Shown: positions 1 through 9,006, counted from the stretch's first letter. The stretch: 64,000 nt of DNA from Rhodospirillales bacterium (GCA_028288725.1 JAQGIC010000047.1:1-64000); one strand, 5' to 3'. Program-made: numbers and translations. Notes: generated by a model not told the origin, from the letters alone.

Positions 1-40
1 GGAAATCCTCAACTTGTGCCCGTCGATCTTGCGCATGGCT

Positions 41-189
41 CTGGATTCCCGCCTGCGCGGGAATGACGGAAGAATTAAACCGGACAGCCGTGGGTCAAGC
101 CCGGCCATGACGATGTAAGACTAACCATCTGAAATGAACCAGAAAGATATGGATATAGCCTAGCGCGCAGGCGGGAATGACGGTGTAAA
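41..189. repeat. Degenerate copies of a short 'ATTCCCGC...GCGGGAATGAC' repeat
   Basis: Two arms of the widespread proteobacterial ATTCCCGC/GCGGGAATGAC palindrome are visible: one complete hairpin at about 44-69 and a lone right arm near 164-181. A GGTCAAGCCCGGCCATGACG-type stretch lies between them. Other copies are near 5918-5935 and 28823-28853. The first 236 bases hold no gene that I can support. Confidence 0.6.
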
Positions 190-236
190 ATGCCGGCTGC
201 GGGTCGTCGTCTCCGACGTTCGCTTTGTTCCAGGGG

Positions 237-956
237 CTACCGCGTGCTGATCGCCGGCAGCGCGTCCAAGGCCGGCTCCGACAATTCCATCATCGGGTTC
301 TGCTCGACCAGCTTCCGGTCCATGCGGACGAAGATCGTGCCGCTGTCGTCGGCGATCAGCGTCAGCGCGCCGTCGGCCGCCGCGATGCGCAGCATCTGGC
401 GTTCCGGGCGGCCGAACCGCAGGATCAGGCTGTCGGCGGTCTCGGCGAACAGCCAGCGCATCATGCCGGCGAACCGCTTGGTCATCCGGTTGGCCTGCTC
501 GATGCCGAGCCAGAATTCGGCGTAAGTGAAGCGCGTCGCCTGCGGCAGCAGGATGCGCACGCCGACCTGGAGCGACAGGCTGCCCTTGGGCTGATTGGTG
601 AGGACGGTCGGGTTCTCGTCGTGCAACTCGTCGTTGATCGGGATCGCGAAGCTGTTGTCGGCGGCGACCGGCACGTCGATCTTGCCGTTCTTGGACAGGA
701 TCGTGATGGTCAACGGCCGGATGGCGAGGTTGCCGCCGTCCGGGCGCAGACTCTGCACCAGCGCCAGCCGGTCGCGCTCGCCCACGGCGACATTCAGAAA
801 CGTCAGCGCGTTCGCGATCATCGCCCGGTAAGGGAGCGTGGCGAATTCGTCGGCGGCCGACGCGGGGCCGGCGAGGGTGCCGCCCGCGAGCAGCGCCAAC
901 AGCCCGATGCCGAAGCTGCGGCGATCGACCTGCCGTTTCAGGGTCCGATGGTTCAA
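237..956 (-). CDS. Exported protein of unknown function with Tat-like signal
   Basis: This 239-residue protein has an N-terminal RRSFGIG motif followed by a hydrophobic stretch and an ASA-type cleavage site near residue 35, which suggests Tat or Sec export. The rest is a soluble domain with no motif I recognise. The start is uncertain. I chose the TTG at 956 because it places the signal peptide at the N-terminus and lies 14 bases after the pyrC stop on the same strand, so the two genes are probably co-transcribed. No function is assigned. The open frame continues upstream into pyrC in another frame, but that part is only its shadow. Confidence 0.6.
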   Translation of the reverse strand: MNHRTLKRQVDRRSFGIGLLALLAGGTLAGPASAADEFATLPYRAMIANALTFLNVAVGERDRLALVQSLRPDGGNLAIRPLTITILSKNGKIDVPVAADNSFAIPINDELHDENPTVLTNQPKGSLSLQVGVRILLPQATRFTYAEFWLGIEQANRMTKRFAGMMRWLFAETADSLILRFGRPERQMLRIAAADGALTLIADDSGTIFVRMDRKLVEQNPMMELSEPALDALPAISTR

Positions 957-970
957 GATGGATGCCGCAC

Positions 971-2020
971 TCAGGGCTCGACCATGCGCCAGCCGATCGT
1001 CTCGCCCGCCCGGAACGGCTTCACGCCGCCGACCGCGGCGCCGACACTGTCCGGGATGATTGTCGGGGCTCGCTCCAGCGTCACGGTGCCCTCGTTCGGC
1101 GACAGACCGTAGAAACGCGGCCCGTTCAGGCTGGCGAAGCCCTCGAACCGATCGAGCGCCCCCAGGTCGTCGAAGATGTCGGCGTAGATTTCCAGCGCGA
1201 ACGGCGCGCAGAACACGCCGGCGGCGCAGCATTCGGCCTCTTTGGCATGGCGCGGGTGCGGTGCCGTATCGGTGCCCAGGAAGAACCGGTCGCTGTCGGA
1301 CGCGACCGCGCGGCGCAGCGCCTGGCGATGGCTCTCGCGCTTGGCGACCGGCAGGCAATAGGCGTCGGGGCGCAGGCCGCCGTTGAAGATCGCATTGCGG
1401 TTGATCAGCAGATGATGTGGCGTAACGGTGGCGGCGATGCCGGCCTCCGCTTGCGCGACATAGGCGGCGGCCTCGGCCGTGGTGATGTGCTCCAGCACGA
1501 TCTTCAGGCCGGGAACGCGCACCCGCAGCGGGATCAGCACCGTATCGACGAACACCGCCTCGCGGTCGAAGATATCGACGGCGGGGTCGGTCACCTCGCC
1601 ATGGATCAAGAGCGGCATGCCGATCTTCGCCATCCGCTCGAACACGGGCGTCAATCTGGTGATGTCGGTGACGCCGAAGGCGGAATTGGTCGTCGCCTTG
1701 GCCGGATACAGCTTGGCCGCGGTAAAGCTGCCGTCGGCGAAACCGGCCGCCAGCGCCGCCGGATCGGTCGCGTCGGTCAGATAGCAGGTCATCAGCGGCG
1801 TGAAGTCGCAACCGTCCGGCAGAACGGCCAGAATGCGCCGGCGATAGGCCGCCGCCGCCTCGGCCGAGGTCACCGGCGGTACCAGGTTAGGCATGACGAT
1901 GGCGCGGGCGAATTGGCGCGCCGTATGGATGGCGACCGCCTCGAGCATCGCGCCGTCTCGCAGATGCACGTGCCAATCGTCGGGGCGTCGGATGGTCAGG
2001 CGGTCGGGGGTCGTCATCAA
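971..2020 (-). CDS. pyrC: Dihydroorotase, class II (PyrC)
   Basis: This cytosolic zinc enzyme cyclises N-carbamoyl-L-aspartate to L-dihydroorotate, the third step of pyrimidine synthesis. The 349-residue length is typical of the homodimeric PyrC type. The metal-binding HVHLRD motif is at about residues 17-22. Further conserved blocks are MPNLVPP near 44, LLIHGEV near 136, the VLEHITT block near 176 and the GTDTAPHP block near 250, which carries the catalytic Asp. It is read toward the exported hypothetical gene and is divergent from the thiolase at 2194. The start is the first of two adjacent Met codons. Confidence 0.95.
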   Translation of the reverse strand: MMTTPDRLTIRRPDDWHVHLRDGAMLEAVAIHTARQFARAIVMPNLVPPVTSAEAAAAYRRRILAVLPDGCDFTPLMTCYLTDATDPAALAAGFADGSFTAAKLYPAKATTNSAFGVTDITRLTPVFERMAKIGMPLLIHGEVTDPAVDIFDREAVFVDTVLIPLRVRVPGLKIVLEHITTAEAAAYVAQAEAGIAATVTPHHLLINRNAIFNGGLRPDAYCLPVAKRESHRQALRRAVASDSDRFFLGTDTAPHPRHAKEAECCAAGVFCAPFALEIYADIFDDLGALDRFEGFASLNGPRFYGLSPNEGTVTLERAPTIIPDSVGAAVGGVKPFRAGETIGWRMVEP

Positions 2021-2193
2021 GGGCCTCGGGTATGCTTAGGTTGCAACTTCGTCGGTCGCGGACCCATCGTCAATATCGGCGCGGGCAGGGCCGTCATTCG
2101 GTCTTGGGCTGCGCCTTTCGGCACACAGGTCGGGGCTCGTCAGGCCGGCCGGATCATGATAAAGTTCCAAAATAGAACTGACAGGAGATCACC

Positions 2194-3360
2194 ATGACCG
2201 CTTGTATCGTCGGCTGGGCCCATAGCCGTTTCGGCAAGCTGCAGGACGAGACGCTGGAAAGCCTGATCACCCGGGTGGCGGCTGACGCTATCGCCGACGC
2301 GGGCCTGGCGCCGGCCGACATCGACGCGATCTATATCGGCACCATGAACGCCGGATTCCAGCGCCAGGAATTCCCGTCCTCGCTCGTGCTGCAGACCGAT
2401 CCGGCCCTGCGTTTCAAGCCCGCGACCCGCGTCGAGAACGCGTGCGCCACCGGCTCCGCCGCGATCCACCAGGCGATCAACGTGATCGAGGCGAAGAAGG
2501 CCAGGCGCGTGCTGGTCGTCGGCGTCGAGAAGATGACCGACGTTTCCGGCCCGGAGGTCGGCGAGATCCTGATCAAGGCCAGCTATATCGCCGAGGAAGG
2601 CGATATTCCCGGCGGCTTCGCCGGCGTGTTCGGCCGCATCACCGACATGTATTTCCAGCGCTACGGCGATCAGTCGGACGCGCTCGCCCGCATCGCCGCC
2701 AAGAACCATTTCAACGGCTCGACCAATCCGCTGGCCCATGTCCAGAAGGACCTGGGCTATGAGTTCTGCCGCACCGTGTCCGACAAGAACCCGTATGTCG
2801 CGGGCCTGCTGCGCCGGACCGACTGTTCGCTCGTGTCCGACGGCGCGGCGGCGGCGGTGCTGAGCGACGTTGATACCGCACTGGCGCTCGACAAGGCGGT
2901 CGTGTTCCGCGCGGCCGTCCAGGTCAACGACTTCCTGCCCATGTCGAAGCGCGACATCGTCGCGTTCGAGGGCGCGCAGCTCGCCTGGAAAAAGGCGTTC
3001 GCCGAGGCGCGCGTCGGCATCGACGATCTGTCCCTGGTCGAGACCCATGATTGCTTCACCACGGCCGAGCTGATCGAGTATGAGGCGATGGGCCTGACCG
3101 AACCGGGCCAGGGTGCCCGCGCGGTCCATGAAGGCTGGACCGAGAAGAGCGGCAAGCTGCCGGTCAACCCGTCGGGTGGGCTGAAGGCGAAGGGCCATCC
3201 GGTCGGCGCCACCGGCGTGTCGATGCATGTCATGGCGGCGATGCAGCTGACCGGCACGGCCGGCGGCATCCAGATCAAGGACGCGACCATGGTCGGCCTG
3301 TTCAACATGGGCGGTGCCGCGGTCGCCAACTTCGTCAGCATCCTCGAGCCGTTGCGCTAG
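2194..3360 (+). CDS. Thiolase-family protein (acetyl-CoA acetyltransferase-like)
   Basis: This 388-residue protein has the thiolase fold, expected to act in CoA-ester condensation or cleavage. The nucleophile Cys84 lies in ENACATGSAA, and the C-terminal NPSGGLKAKGHPVGATG block carries the catalytic His. The usual second Cys (CxGGG motif) is absent: the corresponding stretch reads FNMGGAAV, as in SCP2-type and other atypical thiolases, so I do not claim simple acetoacetyl-CoA chemistry. A GGAG-type ribosome site precedes the ATG. The next gene, an AcuI-type reductase, follows after 103 bases on the same strand, which is consistent with a shared role in acyl-CoA metabolism. Confidence 0.85.
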   Translation: MTACIVGWAHSRFGKLQDETLESLITRVAADAIADAGLAPADIDAIYIGTMNAGFQRQEFPSSLVLQTDPALRFKPATRVENACATGSAAIHQAINVIEAKKARRVLVVGVEKMTDVSGPEVGEILIKASYIAEEGDIPGGFAGVFGRITDMYFQRYGDQSDALARIAAKNHFNGSTNPLAHVQKDLGYEFCRTVSDKNPYVAGLLRRTDCSLVSDGAAAAVLSDVDTALALDKAVVFRAAVQVNDFLPMSKRDIVAFEGAQLAWKKAFAEARVGIDDLSLVETHDCFTTAELIEYEAMGLTEPGQGARAVHEGWTEKSGKLPVNPSGGLKAKGHPVGATGVSMHVMAAMQLTGTAGGIQIKDATMVGLFNMGGAAVANFVSILEPLR

Positions 3361-3463
3361 GGATCGGACGCGACGAAGCCGAGTCCCGCGCCGTATGGCG
3401 CGAGCCAAGGCCGTGGATACGGCCGCCCGGCGCATGAGGGCTTACGAAAAGGAGGGCGGAGAC

Positions 3464-4456
3464 ATGGATGCGTTCAAAGGGATCCTGCTCCGCGAGCAGG
3501 ACCGTAAAGTCTCCTCCGCCGTCGAAACGCTGACCCGCGACCAGTTGCCGCCGGGCGACGTGCTGGTCCGGGTCAGCCATTCGACGCTCAACTACAAGGA
3601 CGGCATGGTGCTGAACGGCATCGGCCGTCTGGTGAAAACCTATCCCCATGTGCCGGGCGTCGATTTCGCCGGCGTGGTCGAAGCCTCGACCAGCCCGGAT
3701 TGGCGGGCGGGCGATCGGGTCGTCCTGACCGGCTGGCGCGTCGGCGAATGGCGCTGGGGCGGCTATGCGCAATACGCCAGGGTTCGCCCGGAATGGCTGG
3801 TCCGGCTGCCCGACGGCATGACGGCGGAGCGCGCCATGGCGATCGGCACGGCGGGCTTCACCTCGATGCTGGCGGTTATGGCGCTGGAGCGGCATGGGCT
3901 GAAGCCGGGCGACGGCGACGTGCTGGTCACGGGTGCCGCCGGCGGAGTCGGCAGCGTCGCGGTGGCGCTGCTCGCCAAACTCGGCCATCGCGTCGTGGCC
4001 GCGACCGGCCGACCGGAGACCCATGAATATCTGGCCGGGCTCGGCGCGTCGGGCTTTGTCGACCGGGCCGAACTGGCGCAGCCGGTGACCAGGCCGTTGC
4101 AAAGCGAACGCTGGGCGGCGGCGGTGGATTCGGTCGGGTCGACCACGCTCGCGACCGTGCTGACCCAATTGCGCTATCGCGGCGCCGTGGCCGCCTGCGG
4201 CCTCGCCGGCGGCGCCGATCTGCCGGCGAGCGTCATCCCATTCCTGCTGCGCGGCGTCGCGCTGCTGGGCATCGATTCGGTGCTGTCGCCGCTGCCGGAA
4301 CGGCGCATCGCCTGGGATCGGCTCGCGCGCGAACTCGATCCGGCGCTGATCGACGGCATGGTCCAGGTGATCGGGCTGGGCGATCTGCCGGCCTATGCCG
4401 ACCGCATTCTCAAGGGCCAGGTGCGCGGGCGCATCGTGGTAGACGTGAACCCTTAG
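3464..4456 (+). CDS. MDR-family quinone/acrylyl-CoA reductase (AcuI/YhdH type)
   Basis: This is a zinc-free medium-chain NADPH oxidoreductase of 330 residues. It matches the YhdH/AcuI group, whose characterised members reduce acrylyl-CoA to propionyl-CoA. Visible marks are the N-terminal SHSTLNYKDGMVL block, HVPGVDFAG, and the Rossmann motif VTGAAGGVGSVAV near residue 150. The frame is open from 3314, but the ATG at 3464 follows an AGGAGG-type site and gives the family start. The TAG stop at 4454-4456 is also the first triplet of a dispersed repeat. The physiological substrate is not shown by the sequence. Confidence 0.85.
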   Translation: MDAFKGILLREQDRKVSSAVETLTRDQLPPGDVLVRVSHSTLNYKDGMVLNGIGRLVKTYPHVPGVDFAGVVEASTSPDWRAGDRVVLTGWRVGEWRWGGYAQYARVRPEWLVRLPDGMTAERAMAIGTAGFTSMLAVMALERHGLKPGDGDVLVTGAAGGVGSVAVALLAKLGHRVVAATGRPETHEYLAGLGASGFVDRAELAQPVTRPLQSERWAAAVDSVGSTTLATVLTQLRYRGAVAACGLAGGADLPASVIPFLLRGVALLGIDSVLSPLPERRIAWDRLARELDPALIDGMVQVIGLGDLPAYADRILKGQVRGRIVVDVNP

Positions 4457-4519
4457 CGCGACGACATGAGGCCGACTCGGCCTCATGTCTGAATCGCACT
4501 CTAAATCATATCTCTCTAG
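4454..4519 (-). repeat. Dispersed TAG-bounded repeat, copy E (reverse orientation, core deleted)
   Basis: Read on the minus strand, this copy shares the block GATTTAGAGTGCGATTCAGAC and the following ATGAGGCC arm with the copy at 29531. Here the second half is a perfect hairpin, GACATGAGGCCGA paired with its complement. Its left TAG is the stop of the EamA gene and its right TAG (plus strand) is the stop of the AcuI gene. It sits between two convergent genes and probably also serves as a transcription terminator. Confidence 0.75.
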
Positions 4520-5406
4520 GTCCCGCGCTGCATCGCTTCGCGATAGACGATATAGAGCCCGCTGGCGATGACCAGTGCCGCACCGGCCAGGACCCAGGCG
4601 GTCGGCATGTCGCCCCAGATCAGATAGCCCAACGCGGTCGCCAGCAGCATGTTGGCATAGTCGAACGGCGCCACGATCACCGGCGGCGCCAGCGAGAAGG
4701 CATGGGTGAAGGCGATCTGGCCGGCGCCGCCCAGCAAGCCCATGGCGACCAGCATGATCCAGTCGGTGCCGGCGGGCGTCACCCAGTAGAACGGCAGCAC
4801 CGCGCCGGTCGCCAGCACGGCGAAGATGGTGAAGGACGCGACGGTCGGCGCGTTGCCGTCGGTCGCGGACAGGCGCCGGATCGTGATGATCGACAGCGCG
4901 TAGGTCAGCGTGCCCAGCAGCGCCACCACGGCCGCGAAACCCAGCAGGCCGGAGCCCGGCCGCACCATGATCAGGACCCCCGCGAATCCGACCAGCACGG
5001 CCGACCAGCGGCGCCAGCCGACATGCTCGCCCAAGAGGGGGACCGACAGGGCGGTAATGAACAGCGGAGCGGCAAAGCCGATCGCGACCACATCGGCCAG
5101 CGGCATCAGCGCGAAGGACTCGAAGAAGCACATCAGCGAGACGAAACCGATCAGCGCGCGAATGACCTGAAGCCGCGGCTGCTTCGTCTTCAGCGCGCGC
5201 CACCCGCCGCCGCGCAGGACCAGCCATCCCAGCGGCACCAGCGCGAACAGACTGCGGAAGAACATCACCTCGACGACGGGATAGCGCGCGGCCTGGAATT
5301 TGATCAGCGCGTCCATGAAGCCGTAGAACAGCACGGCCAGCAGCATGAAGCCGATCGCCGCGCCATTCTGGCGGGCGGTGACGGAACGGGGCAGTGCGAT
5401 GGACAT
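4516..5406 (-). CDS. EamA/DMT-family membrane transporter
   Basis: This 296-residue integral membrane protein has about ten hydrophobic helices arranged as two repeated EamA halves, the fold of the drug/metabolite transporter superfamily. The second half starts near residue 150. Members export or import small metabolites such as amino acids, nucleosides or S-adenosylmethionine; the substrate here cannot be told. The gene is transcribed toward acuI, and a repeat element separates the two. Its TAG stop is formed by the end of that element. A short AT-containing intergenic stretch and another repeat lie upstream. Confidence 0.85.
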   Translation of the reverse strand: MSIALPRSVTARQNGAAIGFMLLAVLFYGFMDALIKFQAARYPVVEVMFFRSLFALVPLGWLVLRGGGWRALKTKQPRLQVIRALIGFVSLMCFFESFALMPLADVVAIGFAAPLFITALSVPLLGEHVGWRRWSAVLVGFAGVLIMVRPGSGLLGFAAVVALLGTLTYALSIITIRRLSATDGNAPTVASFTIFAVLATGAVLPFYWVTPAGTDWIMLVAMGLLGGAGQIAFTHAFSLAPPVIVAPFDYANMLLATALGYLIWGDMPTAWVLAGAALVIASGLYIVYREAMQRGT

Positions 5407-5463
5407 CGAGGAGACTCTGGCGGTCGTTGCCCGCCACTCTAAAGACGAAGCGGCGGCTGTGGC

Positions 5464-5533
5464 TAGAGCCTGATCCGATCAAACCGGCTCGGTTTGATCG
5501 GTGAATCAGTCTCTAAACATATGATTTAGAGTG
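5464..5533 (+). repeat. Dispersed TAG-bounded palindromic repeat, copy A
   Basis: It begins TAGAGCCTGATCC. It contains a perfect 12-bp hairpin, CCGATCAAACCG (5475-5486), loop GCT, CGGTTTGATCGG (5490-5501). It then continues GTGAATCAGTCTCTAAACAT and ends GATTTAGAGTGC. It lies 3' of the yjbR-like gene and 5' of the EamA gene. Confidence 0.85.
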
Positions 5534-5551
5534 CGCACCGTTGCCGGGCGA

Positions 5552-5896
5552 TCAGTAGAGCGTGCCCGGCGGGCGCGGCGGCAGCTTCTTCGGCTGGGCA
5601 TCGGCCCAGGCGCTGCGCAGCGCGCTGTCCAGTTCCGCCTCGCCGAGCTTGTCCAGCGTGGCGTTCGTCCACCCTTGCCGGCCCCAGGCGTTGGCGATCG
5701 CCGTGAAAGCGTCCGGCGCCGTCAGGCATTTCAGCGCCTGATCCTCCGGGGTGAATTTGAAATTCGCGCTCAGGCCGTCGGCGGCGAGCGTGACATAGGT
5801 CCGGGCGACCATGTAGGCGATCCGATCGAAGTGCGATGTCTCGATCGTGCCCTCCAACGCGAGGGCCATGCGGCGCAAATCGTCACCGGTCGCCAT
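5552..5896 (-). CDS. MmcQ/YjbR-family protein
   Basis: This small cytosolic protein of 114 residues has the YjbR (CyaY-like double-wing) fold. The SHFDR motif near residue 21, the FKFTP stretch and the GWTNATLDKL block near 75-85 are typical. Family members have been linked to DNA binding, but their role is unknown. The ATG at 5896 was chosen because the frame upstream to 6106 runs through non-conserved sequence overlapping the divergent pseudouridine synthase gene. A fragment of the ATTCCCGCG repeat lies just upstream. Confidence 0.8.
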   Translation of the reverse strand: MATGDDLRRMALALEGTIETSHFDRIAYMVARTYVTLAADGLSANFKFTPEDQALKCLTAPDAFTAIANAWGRQGWTNATLDKLGEAELDSALRSAWADAQPKKLPPRPPGTLY

Positions 5897-6019
5897 GGAT
5901 GCTGTCCCAATCGTCATTCCCGCGAAGTCGGGCCCCCAGAGTGGCAGCAAAGGCCTAGAAAAGCAGCCCCATTGATCATGCGGCTTGCCGATGCGTTTCG
6001 CCCATGCTTCATCGCGGCC

Positions 6020-6718
6020 ATGACACCCGAGGCGCTCCAGGCGCGCGTGCTGTATCGCGACGCCGATATCCTGATCATCGACAAGCCGGCGGGCTTGGCC
6101 GTCCATGCCGGCCCGAAGACGGTGCAGGACCTGGAGGCCATGCTGCCCGCGCTACGCTTCGACGGGCGCGAGGTGCCGCGGCTGGCCCATCGGCTGGACA
6201 CGGACACGTCCGGGTGCCTGGTGCTGGCGCGCCATGCCAAGGCGCTGACCCGGCTCGGCCGCGCCTTTTCCGGCCGGGACGTCGAAAAGACCTATTGGGC
6301 CGTGGTCGAGGGCGGGCCGGAAGCCGATCTCGGCCGGATCGATCTGCCCTTGAAGAAGGTCACCGACAAGTCCGGCTGGAAGATATTGGTCGATGCCAAG
6401 GGGCAGCCGGCCGTGACCGATTTCCGCGTGCTCGGCCGCGGCGACGGGTTTTCCTGGCTGGAATTGAAGCCCGCGACCGGGCGGACCCATCAGCTGCGCG
6501 TCCATGCGTGCGAGGCCGGTTGGCCGATGGTCGGCGACCCGTTCTACGGCAGCGGCCGGACATCGGACCGGCCGTTGCATCTGATGGCCCGACGCATCGC
6601 CCTGCCGCCGCTCGGAGCAAATCGGCCGGCGGCCAGCGCCGAAGCGCCGCCGCCGGACCATATGCGGGTGCTGCTCGCCGCCTGCGGCTTAGAGTCTGAT
6701 CGCGCGCTAAAGGAATAG
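6020..6718 (+). CDS. RluA-family pseudouridine synthase
   Basis: It isomerises uridine to pseudouridine in rRNA or tRNA. The catalytic HRLDTDTSG motif, with its essential Asp, is near residues 57-65. The IDKPAGLAVH block near 20-29 and the ATGRTHQLRVH block near 155-165 are also RluA hallmarks. At 232 residues without an S4 domain it resembles the short RluA/RluF-like forms. An upstream ATG at 5978 would add 14 residues. I prefer 6020 because the family homology begins right after it. The 3' end overlaps the convergent lyase gene by 12 bases. Confidence 0.85.
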   Translation: MTPEALQARVLYRDADILIIDKPAGLAVHAGPKTVQDLEAMLPALRFDGREVPRLAHRLDTDTSGCLVLARHAKALTRLGRAFSGRDVEKTYWAVVEGGPEADLGRIDLPLKKVTDKSGWKILVDAKGQPAVTDFRVLGRGDGFSWLELKPATGRTHQLRVHACEAGWPMVGDPFYGSGRTSDRPLHLMARRIALPPLGANRPAASAEAPPPDHMRVLLAACGLESDRALKE

Positions 6719-7507
6719 CGCGTTGATCTCCGGATGGGTCATGGCGCCCTCGGCGAGCGGACCGGAGGCGCCTTCGTCCAGGAACGCCTTGGCCAGGCCG
6801 GCGGCGCGGCCCCACAGCGACTGACAGATGCCGGAACCGGCGCTCAGGCGGCGAACGCCCAAGGACGCGAGCTCGGCCGCCGGCGGCAGGCCTTTCCAGG
6901 CCAGGAGATTGACCGGCAGCGGTGTCGCCTCGACCACGCGGCGGATCGCGGCCGGCTCGACCAGGGCCGGCACGAAGATGCCGTCGGCGCCGGCGTCGCG
7001 ATAACGCTGGGCGCGGGCGATGACCTCGGCCACGCGATCGGCCTCGGGTACCAGACCCTTCAGATAGACGTCGACCCGGGCATTGATGAACAGATCGACG
7101 CCCTTGCCGGCGACGATCCGCCGGATGCGCTCGATCTTGGCCGCCAGTAGGTCCGGCGAACCGGCACCGTCCTCGATGTTGATGCCGACGGCGCCGGCAT
7201 CGACGAGCAGGGCGATATTCTCGGCCACGCCGGCCGGCTCCTCGGCATAGCCGCCTTCGGCATCGACCGACAGCGGGATGCGGACGATGCGCGTGATGGC
7301 GGCGACGACGGCGGCCAGATCGCGGATCGGCAGCGCATCGCCGTCCGGATAGCCCAGCGCCCAGGCGACGCCCGCGCTGGTCGTGGCGATCGCGCTGGCG
7401 CCGACGCTCTCGATCAGGCGGGCGCTGCCGGCGTCCCACGCATTGGCCAGGCGCAGCGGCGTCGTGTTCTGGTGCAGCCGGCGGAAAGTGGCGGCAAGAT
7501 CGCTCAT
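6707..7507 (-). CDS. Isocitrate lyase/PEP mutase superfamily protein
   Basis: This is a TIM-barrel carboligase/lyase of 266 residues. The metal-binding SVDAEGGY motif is near residues 80-87 and INIEDGAG is near 108-115. The active-site loop Cys motif of true isocitrate and methylisocitrate lyases (KKCGH) and the EDK...S signature of PEP mutase are both missing, so the reaction is unassigned; oxaloacetate or another 2-oxoacid is likely. A GGAG site precedes tandem ATG codons at 7510 and 7507. The first overlaps the stop of the upstream Ada-AlkA gene as ATGA and the second as TGATG, so translation is coupled either way. Confidence 0.8.
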   Translation of the reverse strand: MSDLAATFRRLHQNTTPLRLANAWDAGSARLIESVGASAIATTSAGVAWALGYPDGDALPIRDLAAVVAAITRIVRIPLSVDAEGGYAEEPAGVAENIALLVDAGAVGINIEDGAGSPDLLAAKIERIRRIVAGKGVDLFINARVDVYLKGLVPEADRVAEVIARAQRYRDAGADGIFVPALVEPAAIRRVVEATPLPVNLLAWKGLPPAAELASLGVRRLSAGSGICQSLWGRAAGLAKAFLDEGASGPLAEGAMTHPEINALFL

Positions 7508-9006
7508 CATAGGCTCCTTTTCAGATAGGCCGGATCGGCGGCCCAGAGATGTTGTGCGGCATAGGCGCGCCAGGGCCGCCAGGGTTCGGCCCGGTCGGTG
7601 AGCGCGGCCGGGCTGGGGCGCGTGCCGTCGGGGGCGGCGGCCCCGCGCAGCAGGCCGATGTCGCTCGCGGGAAAGGCGTCGGTCTCGCGCACGGCGCGGA
7701 GCGCTATGTAATGGGCGGTCCACTCGCCGATGCCCCGGATCGCGCGCAGCCGGGCCAGAGTCTCGTCGATCGTGCCCATCGGCTGGAACAGGTGCGGGTC
7801 GGCGAGCGCCGCCTCGGCCAATGCCGCCAGGGCCGCGCGGCGGGCGCCCGGCATGCCGAGGGACGCGAGATCGGCGGCGATCACCTGGGCCGGGGTCGGA
7901 AAGGCCAGCGAAAGTATCGGATCGATCCGCTGTTCGACCGGCACGGCGTTGCCGCACAGACCGACCAATTGGCTGGCCAGACGCCGGGCGGCCTCGACCG
8001 TGACCTGCTGGCCCAGCACCGCGCGGATGGCCAGTTCGAACCCGCTCCAGCCGCCCGGTGCGCGCAGGCCCGGGCGTTCCGCCACCAGCGGCGCCAGCAG
8101 CGGGTCCTGGGCCAGATGGGCGCCGATCGTCGCGACGTCGGCGCCGAGGTCGAACACGCGGCGCACGCTGGCGACGATCGCGGGCAGGGCACCGACATTG
8201 GGAAAGCGGATGGTGACGAGCAGGCTCTGGCGCTGCGGCAGATCGCGCACCTCGATCGTGCCCAACCCACCCTCGTGCTGGACGGTTCGCCGATAACAGT
8301 CGCCGGTGACCTGCTCGACCCCGCCGATCGCCCGGGTGCCGAGGAACGCCAGCATCGCCGGCCAATCATAGGGCGGCCGATAGCGCAGACGCAGCTCGAC
8401 CCCAGTCTCTGCGACCGAGCCTTCGGGCAGCGCCTGCACCGCCTTGCGCCGGAGCGCGCTCGGTGGCCGGCGGAACAATGCCTGAAAGATCTCGTTGAAC
8501 CGGCGCACGCTGCCGAAGCCGGCCGCCATGGCGATCTCGGTCATCGGCATGCGCGTATCGTGGATCAGCTGCTTGGCGAACAGCACGCGCCGGGTCTGCG
8601 CCACCGCGATCGGCGAGGCGCCCAGATGCTGCGTGAACAGCCGGCGCAGCTGGCGGCTGCCGACGCCCAGGCGTTCGGCCAACTGATCCACGCCCGCCTC
8701 GTCGCCGTCGAGCGCGCCTTCCGCGATCAGCGCCAGCCCGCGCGTCACCGTGTTGGACGTGCCGCGCCAGGCGCCCAGATCCGGCGCGGTTTCCGGCCGG
8801 CAGCGCAGGCAGGGGCGGAAGCCCGCTTCCTGGGCCGCCGCGGCCGACGCGTACCATCGGCAATTCTCGAACTTGGCCAGGCGCGCCGGGCAGACCGGCC
8901 GGCAATAGATCCCGGTCGAGGTCACGCCGACGAAGATGCGCCCATCGAACCGGGGATCGCGGGTCTGCAGCGCCCGATAGCAGGCGACGGGATCAAGCTG
9001 TTCCAT
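7507..9006 (-). CDS. Ada-type regulator/AlkA 3-methyladenine DNA glycosylase fusion
   Basis: This 499-residue DNA-repair protein has three parts. Residues 1-75 are an Ada zinc domain with Cys35, Cys39, Cys66 and Cys69; in Ada the first is the methyl acceptor from phosphotriesters. An AraC-type helix-turn-helix domain follows at about 95-185, with the NEIFQALFRRPPSALR tail. The C-terminal AlkA N-domain and HhH-GPD glycosylase end near IRGIGEWTAHYIALR, with the catalytic Asp in FPASDIG. It should sense alkylated DNA and excise alkylated purines. The start follows the Ada homology. It is coupled to the ICL/PEPM gene. The link between the two is unclear. Confidence 0.92.
   Translation of the reverse strand: MEQLDPVACYRALQTRDPRFDGRIFVGVTSTGIYCRPVCPARLAKFENCRWYASAAAAQEAGFRPCLRCRPETAPDLGAWRGTSNTVTRGLALIAEGALDGDEAGVDQLAERLGVGSRQLRRLFTQHLGASPIAVAQTRRVLFAKQLIHDTRMPMTEIAMAAGFGSVRRFNEIFQALFRRPPSALRRKAVQALPEGSVAETGVELRLRYRPPYDWPAMLAFLGTRAIGGVEQVTGDCYRRTVQHEGGLGTIEVRDLPQRQSLLVTIRFPNVGALPAIVASVRRVFDLGADVATIGAHLAQDPLLAPLVAERPGLRAPGGWSGFELAIRAVLGQQVTVEAARRLASQLVGLCGNAVPVEQRIDPILSLAFPTPAQVIAADLASLGMPGARRAALAALAEAALADPHLFQPMGTIDETLARLRAIRGIGEWTAHYIALRAVRETDAFPASDIGLLRGAAAPDGTRPSPAALTDRAEPWRPWRAYAAQHLWAADPAYLKRSL

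Noticed and set aside
2140-5482. Long open frames on the minus strand opposite the thiolase and AcuI genes
   Set aside because: They are the usual antisense frames of high-GC coding DNA: arginine- and histidine-rich, without domains. The plus-strand products have clear family motifs.
6688-6714. TTAGAGTCTGATCGCGCGC stretch resembling the TAGAGCCTGATCC repeat
   Set aside because: It is inside the end of the pseudouridine synthase gene and lacks the hairpin and tail, so similarity may be chance.
6707-7507. PEP mutase or phosphonopyruvate hydrolase function for the ICL/PEPM gene, which would suggest phosphonate synthesis
   Set aside because: The EDK...S signature of PEP mutase is missing and no phosphonopyruvate decarboxylase gene is adjacent.
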